NCBI RefSeq assembly: GCF_013408335.1
Contig: NZ_JACBZR010000001.1
Coordinates: forward strand, 4,069,501 to 4,133,500
Source: Nocardioides panzhihuensis
Lineage (GTDB): Bacteria > Actinomycetota > Actinomycetes > Propionibacteriales > Nocardioidaceae
DNA length: 64,000 bases
Direction of reading: 5' to 3'
Shown: positions 24,939 through 37,267 of the stretch, one piece after another
Numbering within the stretch: position 1 is the first letter of the stretch
How the letters are laid out: every line of letters starts with the position of its first letter
Position numbers and translations under genes: made by a program
The notes under the pieces: model-generated
What the model saw: the letters and a program-made list of their open reading frames with translations, nothing else
Database searches by the model: none
Told to the model about the DNA's origin: nothing

Positions 24939-26272
24939 TCGGCGCGCGCGGCCCAGGCCTCCTGCTTGGAACCCGCCTGTGAGCGGATCGTGCTCAGCTC
25001 GGGGTAGAGGTAGCGGCCCGGGCATGCGGTGGAGCCGGCGTCACGGTGGCCCATGATCGCGTGCGAGAAGGTGCGGTCGCCCATGCGCGTCGAGCCCTGG
25101 TTGCCGGGCACACCGTGCAGCGACAGCTTCCAGGCGAACAGCGTGCCGAAGGCGTTCACCAGCGCCGCCGAGGGCGCGACCTCGTCGAAGTTGCCGATCG
25201 CGGAGGCGCCGAAGCCATGGCTGTTGTAGCCCGAGGTGTGGGCGCCCACGACGGGACGATCGACGCCGCCGTAGCGGCCCTCCCAGATGCGGCCGAACCG
25301 GTCGATCAGGAAGTTGTAGCCGAGGTCGCGCCAGCCGCGGCTCTGCACGTGGTAGGTGTAGATGCTCTGGATGATCCCCGGCACCTGGTCCCTGGTGTAG
25401 GAGTTGGTGTTGACGGTGTGGTGCACGAACCCACCGCGGACCTCGCGATACTGGGGCGGACCGGCCTCGCGTACGCCCTCGTCGGCGCCCCACTGGCTGC
25501 GACTGTAGATGCTGGGCTCGGCGGTCTGGGTCGGCTCCGGCGCATCATCCGCCCCGGGACCGATCTCGGGGGACTCGCTCCGGGTCGTGGCCGTCTCACC
25601 GGGCGTGATCACGGCCAGCCTGAGATCGGCGGGCACCTGAGCACCGCTCAGCCGCAGCCTCGTCTGCACCTGGTCGACCTCGCCGACGACCGCTTCCATG
25701 GTGCCGGGGCGAGACCCGTCGGCCTCAGCGGAGTCGGGATCAGGAGCGTGGTCGTCGATGTGGACGTCCAGCGCCTGCCAGTCGCTCCAGGTCCCGTCCA
25801 CCAGCGTGCGTACGTCGGCCCCGACCGCATCCTCCGGGACGACCGCGCCGGGCGCCCAGGTGAGCCCGACCGTCCCGAAGCCGTCGACCGGCTGGGGCAG
25901 GCTGGTCAAGGTCACCGCATCGCTCCGGGAGGTGGCCTTCTTCGCCTCCGCGGTGAGTCGGCCGACAGCACCGCGTCCGGACTGCCGTCCCTCGGCCAGG
26001 GGCGCGGTCAGCGAGATCTCCTCGAGACGGGCTCGGACCGTGTCCGCGGGCACCTGTGCCGCCACCGGCGCGACCACGGGGCTTGCTGACACCGGGCTCC
26101 CTGACACCGGGACCTCGCCGGGGCGGACCACTCTCAGGTCGATGACGGTGCTCGCCGGAAACAGCGCCGCCATGACGACCCCGAGCACGAGCAGCTGCTG
26201 GGTCGAGACGACGTAGCGAGAGCGAGCGCGCTGAACGTCGCCCACCCTCCGTTGCCCAGCTTGCGAGAACAT
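24935..26272 (-). CDS. N-acetylmuramoyl-L-alanine amidase, PGRP type
   Basis: Exported peptidoglycan-recognition-type amidase, 445 aa, expected to cut the bond between muramic acid and the stem peptide. A hydrophobic signal anchor lies at about residues 22-40 (QQLLVLGVVMAALFPAS). A beta-rich central region follows, and the catalytic domain is at about 265-440, with zinc ligands in FVHHTVNTN and GHRDAGSTACPGRYLY and the family segment HTSGYNSHGFGASAIGNFD. The ATG at 26272 is preceded by GGGGGATCC. It is insulated from the wzt operon by two hairpins. MtrA control is plausible from mycobacterial analogy but not shown. Confidence 0.9.
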   Translation of the reverse strand: MFSQAGQRRVGDVQRARSRYVVSTQQLLVLGVVMAALFPASTVIDLRVVRPGEVPVSGSPVSASPVVAPVAAQVPADTVRARLEEISLTAPLAEGRQSGRGAVGRLTAEAKKATSRSDAVTLTSLPQPVDGFGTVGLTWAPGAVVPEDAVGADVRTLVDGTWSDWQALDVHIDDHAPDPDSAEADGSRPGTMEAVVGEVDQVQTRLRLSGAQVPADLRLAVITPGETATTRSESPEIGPGADDAPEPTQTAEPSIYSRSQWGADEGVREAGPPQYREVRGGFVHHTVNTNSYTRDQVPGIIQSIYTYHVQSRGWRDLGYNFLIDRFGRIWEGRYGGVDRPVVGAHTSGYNSHGFGASAIGNFDEVAPSAALVNAFGTLFAWKLSLHGVPGNQGSTRMGDRTFSHAIMGHRDAGSTACPGRYLYPELSTIRSQAGSKQEAWAARAD

Positions 26273-26338
26273 GTCTGGATCCCCCTGGTTCCGTAACACC
26301 AGGGAACATCTTTCACATCAGCCACACGCAAAGGGAAG

Positions 26339-26378
26339 AGCCCGCGGGGAACTACAGATCTGTAATTCCCCGCGGGCT
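26339..26378 (-). terminator. Terminator-like hairpin between wzt and the amidase
   Basis: AGCCCGCGGGGAA and TTCCCCGCGGGCT form a 13-bp stem whose loop contains the palindrome ACAGATCTGT. On the minus strand it is followed by TCTTCCCTTT. It blocks read-through from the galactan export operon into the amidase gene. Confidence 0.75.
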
Positions 26379-26466
26379 GCTTCTGACCTAATCTCCTCAG
26401 GCTGGATCTCGACCCGCAGTCGCGGGTTCGCAAGCTCACCCGCGCGCTCGCTCGATCTCTTCGCGC

Positions 26467-26495
26467 TGCGACCTGCGACTCCGTCGCAGGTCGCA
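26467..26495 (-). terminator. Hairpin immediately downstream of wzt
   Basis: TGCGACCTGCGAC and GTCGCAGGTCGCA form a perfect 13-bp stem with a 3-nt loop, 4 bp after the wzt stop. Likely protects or terminates the transcript end, in tandem with the hairpin at 26339-26378. Confidence 0.7.
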
Positions 26496-26498
26496 GGC

Positions 26499-27320
26499 TC
26501 AGACCTCCGCGCCGAGCGCGCTGTCAGCGGCGTCGAGCCTCTTCTGCGCTGCCGAGCTCTTGCCGTCGTCCTCACCGTAGTGGAGATACTCGATGCCCTC
26601 GTCGACATCACCGTCGAAGACCAGCCGGCCCTTCTCCAGGCAGATGACCCGGTCGCACATCCGCTTGACCGAGCCGGCGGCGTGGCTGACGTAGACCACG
26701 GTCCGGCCGCTGTCGCGGATCTCCTCCATCTTCTCCATGCACTTCTTCTTGAAGGGCTTGTCACCGACGGCGAGAACCTCGTCGGCGAGGAAGATGTCGG
26801 AGTCGATGTGGACCGCGACCGAGAACCCGAGGCGCGAGTACTGCCCCGAGGAGTAGTTGCCCACCGGCGAGTTGAGGTGGTCGCCGAGCTCGGCGAACCT
26901 CACGACGTCGTCGTAGATCTCGGCGGTCTCCTCGGCGGAGAGCCCGTAGATCGCCGCGTTGAGGAAGATGTTCTCCCTGCCGGACAGCTGTGGGTGGAAG
27001 CCCGCACCGGTCGCGATCAGGCCGGCGATCTGGCCACGTGTCTTCACCACACCCTGGTCGGGCCGCATCACACCGCTGATCAGCTTCAGCAGCGTCGACT
27101 TGCCGGAGCCGTTGAGCCCCATCAGGCCGACCGACTCGCCCTGCTTGATCGTGAAGCTGACGTCGTCGAGCGCCTTGAAGGTGTTGGAGACCGCCCGCCC
27201 CTTCATCTTGGCGACGGTGATGTCCTTGATGCTGCGGTGGTAGCGGAGCGTGAAGTGCTTGGTGACCCCGTCCACCACGATCGAGTCTGCGGCGCTGCCC
27301 TGAGCTTGTCGAAGGGTCAT
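26499..27320 (-). CDS. wzt: Polysaccharide-exporter ATPase (Wzt/RfbE type)
   Basis: ATP-binding subunit of an ABC-2 exporter for a lipid-linked polysaccharide, partner of the permease gene it overlaps (ATGA). 273 aa. Walker A is GLNGSGKST, the signature is YSSGQYSRLGF and Walker B DIFLADEVLAVGD. The family-typical long loop and the late H-loop (VYVSHAAG) are present. It has no C-terminal glycan-recognition domain, like the mycobacterial galactan exporter Rv3781. Its first residues (TLRQAQGS) are encoded by an interspersed palindrome at 27298-27316, so the N-terminus has been replaced or extended by a repeat. Last gene of the glf operon. Confidence 0.9.
   Translation of the reverse strand: MTLRQAQGSAADSIVVDGVTKHFTLRYHRSIKDITVAKMKGRAVSNTFKALDDVSFTIKQGESVGLMGLNGSGKSTLLKLISGVMRPDQGVVKTRGQIAGLIATGAGFHPQLSGRENIFLNAAIYGLSAEETAEIYDDVVRFAELGDHLNSPVGNYSSGQYSRLGFSVAVHIDSDIFLADEVLAVGDKPFKKKCMEKMEEIRDSGRTVVYVSHAAGSVKRMCDRVICLEKGRLVFDGDVDEGIEYLHYGEDDGKSSAAQKRLDAADSALGAEV
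27298..27316 (-). repeat. CCCTTCGACAAGCTCAGGG palindromic repeat within wzt
   Basis: On the minus strand CCCTTCGACAAGCTCAGGG follows the wzt ATG. This imperfect palindrome is a familiar actinobacterial interspersed element and resembles repeat B (GACAAGCTC core). Here it is translated as TLRQAQG. Confidence 0.75.
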
Positions 27321-28202
27321 GTCAGGCGCTCCGGGATCTTGTTCTCATGCTTGCTGAAGATCAGCTGGGCGATCACCAGCAGCACCAGCGATGCACCGAA
27401 CGCACCCAGGCCCCACATCCACAGGTCATCGGGCAGCGTGGCGGCGGACTTCTCCGGATCGGGTGTCGCGCCGACCCAGAAAGCCTGCTGGAACAGGAGC
27501 ACCGCATCGGCGATCGGGTTGAGCAGGTAGATCCAGGACTTGTCCCCGAGGAAGCCCTCGATCATCGTGAACGGGTACATCATCGGTACGCCGAACCGGA
27601 TGTAGTTGGTCAGGATGTTGACCGCGCTGCCGAAGTCCCGGAAGAAGACGTTGGCCAGGCTGAAGACCAGCGCGAGCGCGGTGCCGAGCGCCATCACGAT
27701 GCCGAGAGCGAGCAGGAACGCGGGAACCGTCTCCCACGACGGCTTCCATCCGCTGAAGAGGCAGACGACGACCAGGATCAGGGTCGCCGGCACCAGGTGG
27801 TAGAGCGAGACCAGCATGGAGGCGACCGGGAACATCTCCTTCGGCATCGCCATCTTCTTCAGCAGGCCCTTGTTGCCCATCAGCGACCGGGTCCCTGCTC
27901 CGAAGGTCTCGGTGAAGAAGTGGACGATCACCAACCCTGCGAACAGGTGGACCGGGTAGTTCTCCATGCCCTTGGCGTCGGACATCCCCATGACCTTGCC
28001 CATGAACAGCCAGTAGACGCAGAACTGCGTCAGCGGGTTGATATAGGACCAGAAGACTCCGAGGATCGAGTTGGAGTAGCGACCGCTGATCTCCCGCTGC
28101 ACGAGCAGCTTGAGGAGGTAGCGGCGCTTGAAGACCGAGAGCAGCCCGAGATTCTCCGCCGGCGGTGCCAGCGGTGCGTCGACGATCCGTACGGGACGCT
28201 CA

Positions 28203-28219
<17 letters not shown>
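27317..28219 (-). CDS. wzm: Polysaccharide-exporter permease (Wzm type)
   Basis: ABC-2 membrane subunit, 300 aa, forming the channel of the exporter with Wzt. A short cytoplasmic N-terminus is followed by RYLLKLLVQREISGRYSNSILGVFWSYINP, the family entry motif, then about six hydrophobic segments (YWLFMGKVMG, LFAGLVIVHFFTETF, LVPATLILVVVCLF, ALGIVMALGTALALVF, LNPIADAVLLFQQAFW, LVLLVIAQLIF). It overlaps glfT2 upstream by 17 bp and wzt downstream by 4 bp. Homologous placement next to GlfT2 and Glf suggests export of galactan on a lipid carrier. Confidence 0.9.
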
Positions 28220-31432
<3,213 letters not shown>

Positions 31433-31494
31433 TCAGTCTAGGTCTCTATGGGTAAGGAGTCGGTCAGGGAGTTGGTTCAGGCGGGTGGGACGGT

Positions 31495-32394
31495 TCAAGA
31501 TTTGGGCAGGGTGCGCATGTCCCGCGCGGCGCGCAGGGCCTTGATCACGTTGACGGCCTCGTGCTTGCCGCCGCGCAGCGGGCTGAGGAGGACCACAGCC
31601 GCGGTGATGAGCCAGGGCTTGAGACGTACGAGGACGTTCTCGCCGTAGCGGAAGTGGACGACGAAGAGGTTTCGGTACATGTAGAAGCCCTTCCAGCCGG
31701 CCAGGTCGTGCTGCTGGCTGAAGTCGAGCTGTCGCACGAGCACCGCGTCGCGTACGGCCCAGATGGTGCGGCCGGCGCGGCGGGCGCGGATCGCGAGATC
31801 CACGTCGTCGTAGAAGATGAAGTAGGACGGATCGGGGAGGCCGATCTCCTCCAGGACGCTGCGGCGGATCATGAAGCCCTCGAAGGCGACGTTCTCGACC
31901 GCGACCCGCTCCGGGAGCGCGTCCCGGGTCGGGTAGGTGTCCATGACCGAGGCGGTCTTGGGCTTGATCGCGAACGGGTTGCGCAGGTCGAACTTGAGCG
32001 CGGCCAGCTCGATCAGCTTGCCGTTGCGGTCCTCGCGGACCGAGAAGAGGCAGTCCTCGTCCTGGGCGAGCAGCACCTCGAGGCAGTCGTGGGCAGGGAC
32101 GACGTCGTCGTCGATCAGGTAGAGGCGGTCCCAGCCCTGCTCGACCGCGGCCTTGGTGCCGAGATGGAAGCCGCCGGCGCCGCCGAGGTTCTCCGGGCTG
32201 TCGATGACCTGGAGATTGGGCGTGACCGCCTCGGCCAGCACCTGGGCGGTGTGGTCGGTGGAGGCGTTGTTGACGACGATCACCGCGTCGGCGGGCCGGT
32301 CGAGCTTGGTGAGCCCGTCGAGCAGCCCGCGCAGCATGTCGGCGCGGTTGTAGGTGACGACGACGATCGCGACCGTCTCACGGGTGGTGCTCAA
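31495..32394 (-). CDS. Family 2 glycosyltransferase, GlfT1-like
   Basis: 299-aa GT2 enzyme starting at a TTG that overlaps the stop of the upstream glycosyltransferase gene (TTGA), with GAGAGG just upstream. Motifs: AIVVVTYNRADML, VVNNASTDHT, NLGGAGGFHLG, the metal motif LIDDDVVP and FIFYDDVDLAIRARRAG. The NLGGAGGF block is shared with mycobacterial GlfT1 (Rv3782), which adds the first galactofuranose residues. Location just upstream of glf supports a role in galactan initiation. Rhamnosyl transfer is the main alternative. Confidence 0.82.
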   Translation of the reverse strand: MSTTRETVAIVVVTYNRADMLRGLLDGLTKLDRPADAVIVVNNASTDHTAQVLAEAVTPNLQVIDSPENLGGAGGFHLGTKAAVEQGWDRLYLIDDDVVPAHDCLEVLLAQDEDCLFSVREDRNGKLIELAALKFDLRNPFAIKPKTASVMDTYPTRDALPERVAVENVAFEGFMIRRSVLEEIGLPDPSYFIFYDDVDLAIRARRAGRTIWAVRDAVLVRQLDFSQQHDLAGWKGFYMYRNLFVVHFRYGENVLVRLKPWLITAAVVLLSPLRGGKHEAVNVIKALRAARDMRTLPKS

Positions 32395-33332
32395 CGAAGG
32401 AACCTCTCGTGTCCACTGAAGTCCCCCCGGACGGCCGCCCACCACGCCTGCGCAGATAGCCGAATCCGCTTCGGCTGCGGCTTGGTGAGCAGGTAGAACC
32501 ATAGAGTCTTCGCGACGAAAGCCAAAGCGAAGGGCCACCCTCGGTAGTCGCGCAGGTTGAGCAGGTTGTTGCGAGCCATGCAGTAGTGCTTCAGGTCGCT
32601 CGGCGTGTGGTTGTACGTCGCCCTCCCCCACGCCATCGGCGTGCCGAGGTCGCCCACGGCCGGGTGGCGCACCTGAGCACCGACGACGGTCGCGATCCGG
32701 GCTCCGGCCTTCTCGGCCCGGAGGCGGTACTCGTGGTCGTCGCCCCAGATGAAGTACTCCGCGCGGGGGTAGCCGATCCGCTCCACGAGGTCGCGGGTGA
32801 CCAGGACGCCGTTGAACGGGATCACGATGTCCTTGATCAGGCCGTCGGTGGCGGCCCGCTCGACATCGGCGAGCTGGTGCACGACCTTCGAGCGGCCGGG
32901 GAGCCGGATCGGGAAGACCAGGCGGCCGGGGTCGTCCTCGTCGACGACGAGCGGCCCCCAGAAGTCCAGGTCGGTCTGCTTCAGCAGGAGGTCCAGGCAG
33001 TCGGGGTCGGGCAGACCGTCGTCGTCCATCAGCCAGATCAGGTCGGCGCCGCGCTCGATCGCGACCTCCAGGCCGTCGTGGAAACCGCCGGCGCCGCCGC
33101 TGTTGCGCGTCAGGGTGCGAGCGACCACCGGCACCGCTCTCTTGGTGGTCGCGCCCCCATCGGCGCCGTCGAGCTCGGCCAGCCACTGCGACGTACCGTC
33201 GGTAGAGGCGTTGTCGATCACGATCACCTCGTCGAGACCGGCGACCGTGTCGATCCGCTCCAGCAGTCGCTGCAGCAGCTCGAGACGGTTGAAGGTCACC
33301 ACGACGGCGGCGACACGATTGCTCCCTGGCAC
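32391..33332 (-). CDS. Family 2 glycosyltransferase, GlfT1-like
   Basis: 313-aa GT2 enzyme, a diverged paralog of the next gene: AAVVVTFNRLELL, VIDNASTDGT, NSGGAGGFHDG, LMDDDGLPDPD and IWGDDHEYRLRAEKAG. The C-terminus is basic and hydrophobic and probably membrane-associated. Cotranscribed with the following glycosyltransferase (4-bp overlap). Either enzyme could be the GlfT1 that primes galactan synthesis on the rhamnosyl linker; the pair may act in sequence. The donor sugar is not determined by sequence. Confidence 0.82.
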   Translation of the reverse strand: MPGSNRVAAVVVTFNRLELLQRLLERIDTVAGLDEVIVIDNASTDGTSQWLAELDGADGGATTKRAVPVVARTLTRNSGGAGGFHDGLEVAIERGADLIWLMDDDGLPDPDCLDLLLKQTDLDFWGPLVVDEDDPGRLVFPIRLPGRSKVVHQLADVERAATDGLIKDIVIPFNGVLVTRDLVERIGYPRAEYFIWGDDHEYRLRAEKAGARIATVVGAQVRHPAVGDLGTPMAWGRATYNHTPSDLKHYCMARNNLLNLRDYRGWPFALAFVAKTLWFYLLTKPQPKRIRLSAQAWWAAVRGDFSGHERFLR

Positions 33333-33406
33333 GGATCCAGACTAGCCGCGACCGCGGGGTATCCCGGGAATCAGCGAGTCGCTGCGACCTGCGGTTAACC
33401 CGCTGT

Positions 33407-34933
33407 TCAACACGCTGAGGCGAGGTCGTCGGTCTCGTTGGCCTGGTAGCCCTTGTTGCGCGAGCCCAGTGAGCCGCCGGTGACCGGACCGCCCTTGTCC
33501 GAGCCGGCCTCGGAGTCGCCGGCCGACTTGGTCTTGCCGCCAGTCGTGCCGTCGGCCTTCTGGGTGGGCGCCTTGCTCTCGCCGTCGGTGCCGGGACCCT
33601 CGAAGACCTCCTCCTTCTTCGGAGTGGCCTTCTTCACGGCCTTGCGCACCTCGGCGTGGATGTCGGACATGTCCGGGTCGGAGGTGTTGACCAGGGGCGG
33701 CACCAGCGAGAGCGTCGAGATCTTCTGCGACTTTGCCTTGAGGGCCAGCGCGGAGAAGCGCTCGATCTCGCTCGGGGGCACGCTCGTGGTGATCGTGGAC
33801 CCGGTCGCCTTCGCGACGTCCTGGTAGTGGCGTACGACGTCCGCGGGGCTGGTCTGCTGCAGGATCGCGTTCAGGACGCACTTCTGGCGGGCCATCCGGG
33901 AGTAGTCGTCGGAGTCGTGACGGGCCCGGGCGTACCAGAGGGTCTCGAACCCGTCGAGCTTCTTCGTCCCCGGCTCGATGTGGGTGTAGAAGCTGTCGGT
34001 GGGGATGCCGACCGGGATCGGCTGGCGTACCTTCAGGGTGACTCCCCCGATCGCGTCCACGATCTCCTCGAAGCCGTTGAGGTCGACGATGGCGTAGTAG
34101 CTCATCTGCAGGTCGGTGATGCCCTCGACGGCGTCCACGGTGGCGGCCATGCCCGGGTCCTTCTCACCCTTGTAGAGCTCCTTGTGCTCACCGGCCCAGG
34201 TGCTCACTCCGTTGAGGTAGCAGCCGTCGCAGTCGAAGCCGCGCGGGAACTCCTTGTCCATCGGCGAGCCGTCGTCGAAGGTGAAGTTCTGCATGTTGCG
34301 GGGCAGGCCGATGAGCACGGTGCGGCCGGTCACGGCATCGATCGAGGCGACGGTGAGCGAGTCGGGGCGCAGGCCCCAGCGGGTCTTCCCGCCGTCGGAG
34401 TCGGCGCCGGCGAGCAGGACGTTGAACCGGCCGTTGTGGGCCTCGGCGGCCTCGGCGCCGGCGAAGATCGCCTCGACCATGCCCTTGTGCACGCCGACCA
34501 GGTGGGCGCCGAAGATCATGGTCGCGGCCACGGAGAAGGCCAGCGCGCCGTTGATGGCGACGACGATGCGGCGCTGCTTGAGGTCGAGCTCGAGCGGGCG
34601 GCCCAGGCGCCAGGCGTCCACGAAGAGCGCTGCCCAGGCGATGGCACCGGCGATGAGCGCGAAGCGGAAGATGCCGAGCAGCCACGGCGTCGTACCCAGC
34701 CGGAAGACAAGGCCGTGCCACAGCAGGGAGATGCCGAAGACCAGCCCGGCGGTGACCGCGAGACCGAGGACGGTCCAGATCGCGATCCGGCCGACGCGGC
34801 GGTTGCCGGCGACGAGCTGGGCCGAGCCGGGCAGCAGCAGCGTGATCAGCAACAGCGCCATGGCACGGCGGAAACGCACGCGGGAGGCGCGTTCGGCGGC
34901 CGTACGCTGGGGCCGGTAGTTCTGGTCAGCCAT
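33407..34933 (-). CDS. LytR-CpsA-Psr (LCP) family glycopolymer ligase with polytopic N-terminus
   Basis: 508-aa LCP protein expected to transfer lipid-linked glycopolymers to peptidoglycan outside the membrane. Unlike single-helix LCP proteins it has about four N-terminal membrane segments (RAMALLLITLLLPGSAQLV, IAIWTVLGLAVTAGLVF, FRFALIAGAIAWAALFV, IVVAINGALAFSVAATMIF). The LCP domain follows: LRPDSLTVASID, LIGLPRNM, the Arg/Asp-rich pyrophosphate site WYARARHDSDDYSRMARQ. A Ser/Gly/Lys-rich tail ends in Cys. It sits at the head of the galactan island and diverges from a second LCP gene. Start ATG 34933, with a GTG one codon upstream. Confidence 0.88.
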   Translation of the reverse strand: MADQNYRPQRTAAERASRVRFRRAMALLLITLLLPGSAQLVAGNRRVGRIAIWTVLGLAVTAGLVFGISLLWHGLVFRLGTTPWLLGIFRFALIAGAIAWAALFVDAWRLGRPLELDLKQRRIVVAINGALAFSVAATMIFGAHLVGVHKGMVEAIFAGAEAAEAHNGRFNVLLAGADSDGGKTRWGLRPDSLTVASIDAVTGRTVLIGLPRNMQNFTFDDGSPMDKEFPRGFDCDGCYLNGVSTWAGEHKELYKGEKDPGMAATVDAVEGITDLQMSYYAIVDLNGFEEIVDAIGGVTLKVRQPIPVGIPTDSFYTHIEPGTKKLDGFETLWYARARHDSDDYSRMARQKCVLNAILQQTSPADVVRHYQDVAKATGSTITTSVPPSEIERFSALALKAKSQKISTLSLVPPLVNTSDPDMSDIHAEVRKAVKKATPKKEEVFEGPGTDGESKAPTQKADGTTGGKTKSAGDSEAGSDKGGPVTGGSLGSRNKGYQANETDDLASAC

Positions 34934-35096
34934 CACAGGTCCCTCGGGGAAGTTCTTCTTGACCGGGCAGGTTTTGCCGGGCGAGGGGGGTTACCTGGCA
35001 AAAGGGTTGCCCCGTCAGTATCACTAGTCACACGCGTAACAAAGGGGTGCGACGCGCCGTCTAACTCTAGCGGCGCGGCACGGTACCTTTGAGCGC

Positions 35097-36446
35097 ATGC
35101 CAAACCCCCGCAACCCGGGCAACCCCAACGATCCCCGGTCGCAGCAGTACGGCTGGGCGTACGGTGGCGGTCAGTCCGCTCCGTCCTCGGGACCGGAGCC
35201 CACCAATGTCATGCCCACGGTCGGGCGACCTCCTGCGGGCTCGCCGCCCCCGGCGCCGCCGCGCGGTGGCTACGACCGGCCGCTGCCTGAGCCGGGACAG
35301 ATCGCGCCGACACCTGGGTACGACCAGCGGGGCTATGGCCAGCAGGGCTATGACCAGGGCTACCAGCAGCAGGGCGGCTGGAACCAGCCGAGCGAGTACG
35401 GCAACGGTGGCTACGGCGGCCCCGGCGGTCCGGGCGACGGAAACGGCGGAGGTCGCGGCGGTCGCGGGGGCCGCACGCCCAAGCCGAAGAAGCGCCACCC
35501 GTTCCGCCGGTTCGTCGCCATCGTCATGATCCCGGTCCTGATCCTGGTCGGCGCGGTCGCCTGGATCGGCATCAGTGCCTGGAACAAGGTCGACAAGGTC
35601 CCCTACGAGCCGACCGCCGGCGAGCGGCCTGCGGACCAGCCGGGCAAGACGTATCTCATCGTCGCCAGCGACTCGCGCGAGGGCCTGACCGCCAAGGAGA
35701 AGAAGAAGCTCTCCACCGGTGACGCCGCGGGCAGCCGCACCGACACGATCAAGCTGCTGCACACCGGGGCCGGCAAGACGATCGTGGTGACCCTCCCGCG
35801 TGACTCCATCGTGCCGATCCCGGGTCATGGCGAGACCAAGATCAACGCGGCCTTCGCCTACGGCGGCCCCGAGCTGCTGGTCCAGACGATCGAGCAGAAC
35901 ACCGGCGTCCGCATCGACGGCTATGTCGAGATCGGCATGGGCGGACTGGCCCGGCTCGTCGACGGCGTGGGTGGCATCGAGATCTGCCCGAAGAAGGACA
36001 TGAAGGACCCCAAGGCCGGCCTGGACATCCAGAAGGGCTGCCAGGAGGTCGACGGCGTCACCGCGCTCGCCTACTCCCGCTCGCGCTACGCGGCCGAGGC
36101 CGGTGACCTGGGTCGTGGCGCCAACCAGACCGAGGTCATCTCGGCGATCGGCAAGAAGGCCACCAGCCCCGCCACGCTGCTGAACCCGTTCAAGCTCGCC
36201 GAGATGGGCACGGGCGCCGAGGGGCTCAAGGTCGGCGAAGGCATGAGTGTCATCGGCGGCGCGCAGTTCCTGTGGGCGTTCAAGGCGCTCGCGGGCGGCT
36301 CTGCGATGACCTGTGGCGTCCCGATCCGCGACTTCGCGGTCAACTGGCGCAAGGAGGACGCGCTGACGATGTTCGGCCACATCAAGAACGACACCGTCGA
36401 CGAGATCCCGGCGGACATCTGCACGCCGACGGGTCTGCCCGAATAG
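35097..36446 (+). CDS. LytR-CpsA-Psr (LCP) family glycopolymer ligase
   Basis: 449-aa LCP protein. A ~135-residue cytoplasmic tail rich in Pro, Gly, Gln and Tyr (YGQQGYDQGYQQQGG) precedes a single membrane helix (FVAIVMIPVLILVGAVAWIG) and the extracellular LCP domain: RTDTIKLLHT, VTLPRDSIVPIPGHGETKINAAFAYGG cut here to its core RDSIVPIPGHG, and AYSRSRYAAEAGDLGRGANQ with the catalytic arginines. Divergent from the polytopic LCP gene over a 163-bp shared promoter region. The transcript ends at the strong terminator 36458-36500. Probable task: attaching the galactan or another polymer. Confidence 0.9.
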   Translation: MPNPRNPGNPNDPRSQQYGWAYGGGQSAPSSGPEPTNVMPTVGRPPAGSPPPAPPRGGYDRPLPEPGQIAPTPGYDQRGYGQQGYDQGYQQQGGWNQPSEYGNGGYGGPGGPGDGNGGGRGGRGGRTPKPKKRHPFRRFVAIVMIPVLILVGAVAWIGISAWNKVDKVPYEPTAGERPADQPGKTYLIVASDSREGLTAKEKKKLSTGDAAGSRTDTIKLLHTGAGKTIVVTLPRDSIVPIPGHGETKINAAFAYGGPELLVQTIEQNTGVRIDGYVEIGMGGLARLVDGVGGIEICPKKDMKDPKAGLDIQKGCQEVDGVTALAYSRSRYAAEAGDLGRGANQTEVISAIGKKATSPATLLNPFKLAEMGTGAEGLKVGEGMSVIGGAQFLWAFKALAGGSAMTCGVPIRDFAVNWRKEDALTMFGHIKNDTVDEIPADICTPTGLPE

Positions 36447-36457
36447 CTCGTTCCACC

Positions 36458-36500
36458 CAGCCGTCCCTACTGACCTTCGTCAGTAGGGACGGCTGCTTTT
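36458..36500 (+). terminator. Rho-independent terminator
   Basis: CAGCCGTCCCTACTGAC and GTCAGTAGGGACGGCTG form a perfect 17-bp stem with a CTTC loop, followed by CTTTT. It starts 11 bp after the LCP stop codon. Confidence 0.93.
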
Positions 36501-36541
36501 CGTCCACTGTGCCCGGCTGCGTACGTCCATAGGTTCGAGGC

Positions 36542-37267
36542 ATGATCACTTTGGACCACCTGACCAAGAGATACGGCGCGACCACCGCGGTCGACGATCT
36601 CACCGTGCAGATAGAACCCGGAAAGGTCACCGGCTTCCTCGGCCCCAACGGCGCCGGGAAGTCCACGACCATGCGGATGATCCTCGGCCTCGACCGGCCC
36701 ACGTCCGGGACCGCCACGATCGACGGCCGTCCGTACGCCTCGCTGCAGCGTCCGCTGCGCGAGGTCGGTGCGCTGTTGGACGCCAAGGCGGTGCACCCGG
36801 GTCGTCGGCTGCGTACGCATCTGGTGGCGATGGCGCGGAGCAACTCGATCCCGGCGGCCAGGGTCGACGAGGTGCTCGAGCGGGTCGGCCTGGCCGGGGT
36901 CTCCCGGCGCCGGGCAGGGAGCCTCTCGCTCGGGATGAGCCAGCGACTCGGGATCGCGGGCGTGCTGCTCGGCGACCCGCGGGTGATGCTCTTCGACGAG
37001 CCGGTCAACGGGCTCGACCCGGACGGGGTGATGTGGATCCGGAAGCTGCTGAGGTCGCTCGCCGCGGAGGGGCGTACGGTCCTCGTCTCCAGCCATCTGA
37101 TGAGCGAGATGCAGCAGACCGCCGACCATCTGGTGGTGCTGGGCCGGGGTCGGCTGCTCGCGGACTCCCCGATTGCCGACTTCGTCGCCGGGCACGGGTC
37201 GCTCGAGGAGGCGTACTTCCGGCTGACCGCCGGGAGCGTCGAGTACACCGGGACGGAGGTGGCCTGA
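36542..37267 (+). CDS. ABC transporter ATP-binding protein (ABC-2 exporter)
   Basis: 241-aa ATPase of the DrrA/NatA/bacitracin-type exporter class. Walker A GPNGAGKST, signature LSLGMSQRLG (degenerate C-loop), Walker B VMLFDEPVNGLDPDG and the H-loop VLVSSHL. It partners the permease gene, whose start overlaps its stop by one base (TGATG). The NarL-type two-component genes downstream on the opposite strand may regulate it, as is common for such modules. The substrate is unknown. Confidence 0.92.
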   Translation: MITLDHLTKRYGATTAVDDLTVQIEPGKVTGFLGPNGAGKSTTMRMILGLDRPTSGTATIDGRPYASLQRPLREVGALLDAKAVHPGRRLRTHLVAMARSNSIPAARVDEVLERVGLAGVSRRRAGSLSLGMSQRLGIAGVLLGDPRVMLFDEPVNGLDPDGVMWIRKLLRSLAAEGRTVLVSSHLMSEMQQTADHLVVLGRGRLLADSPIADFVAGHGSLEEAYFRLTAGSVEYTGTEVA

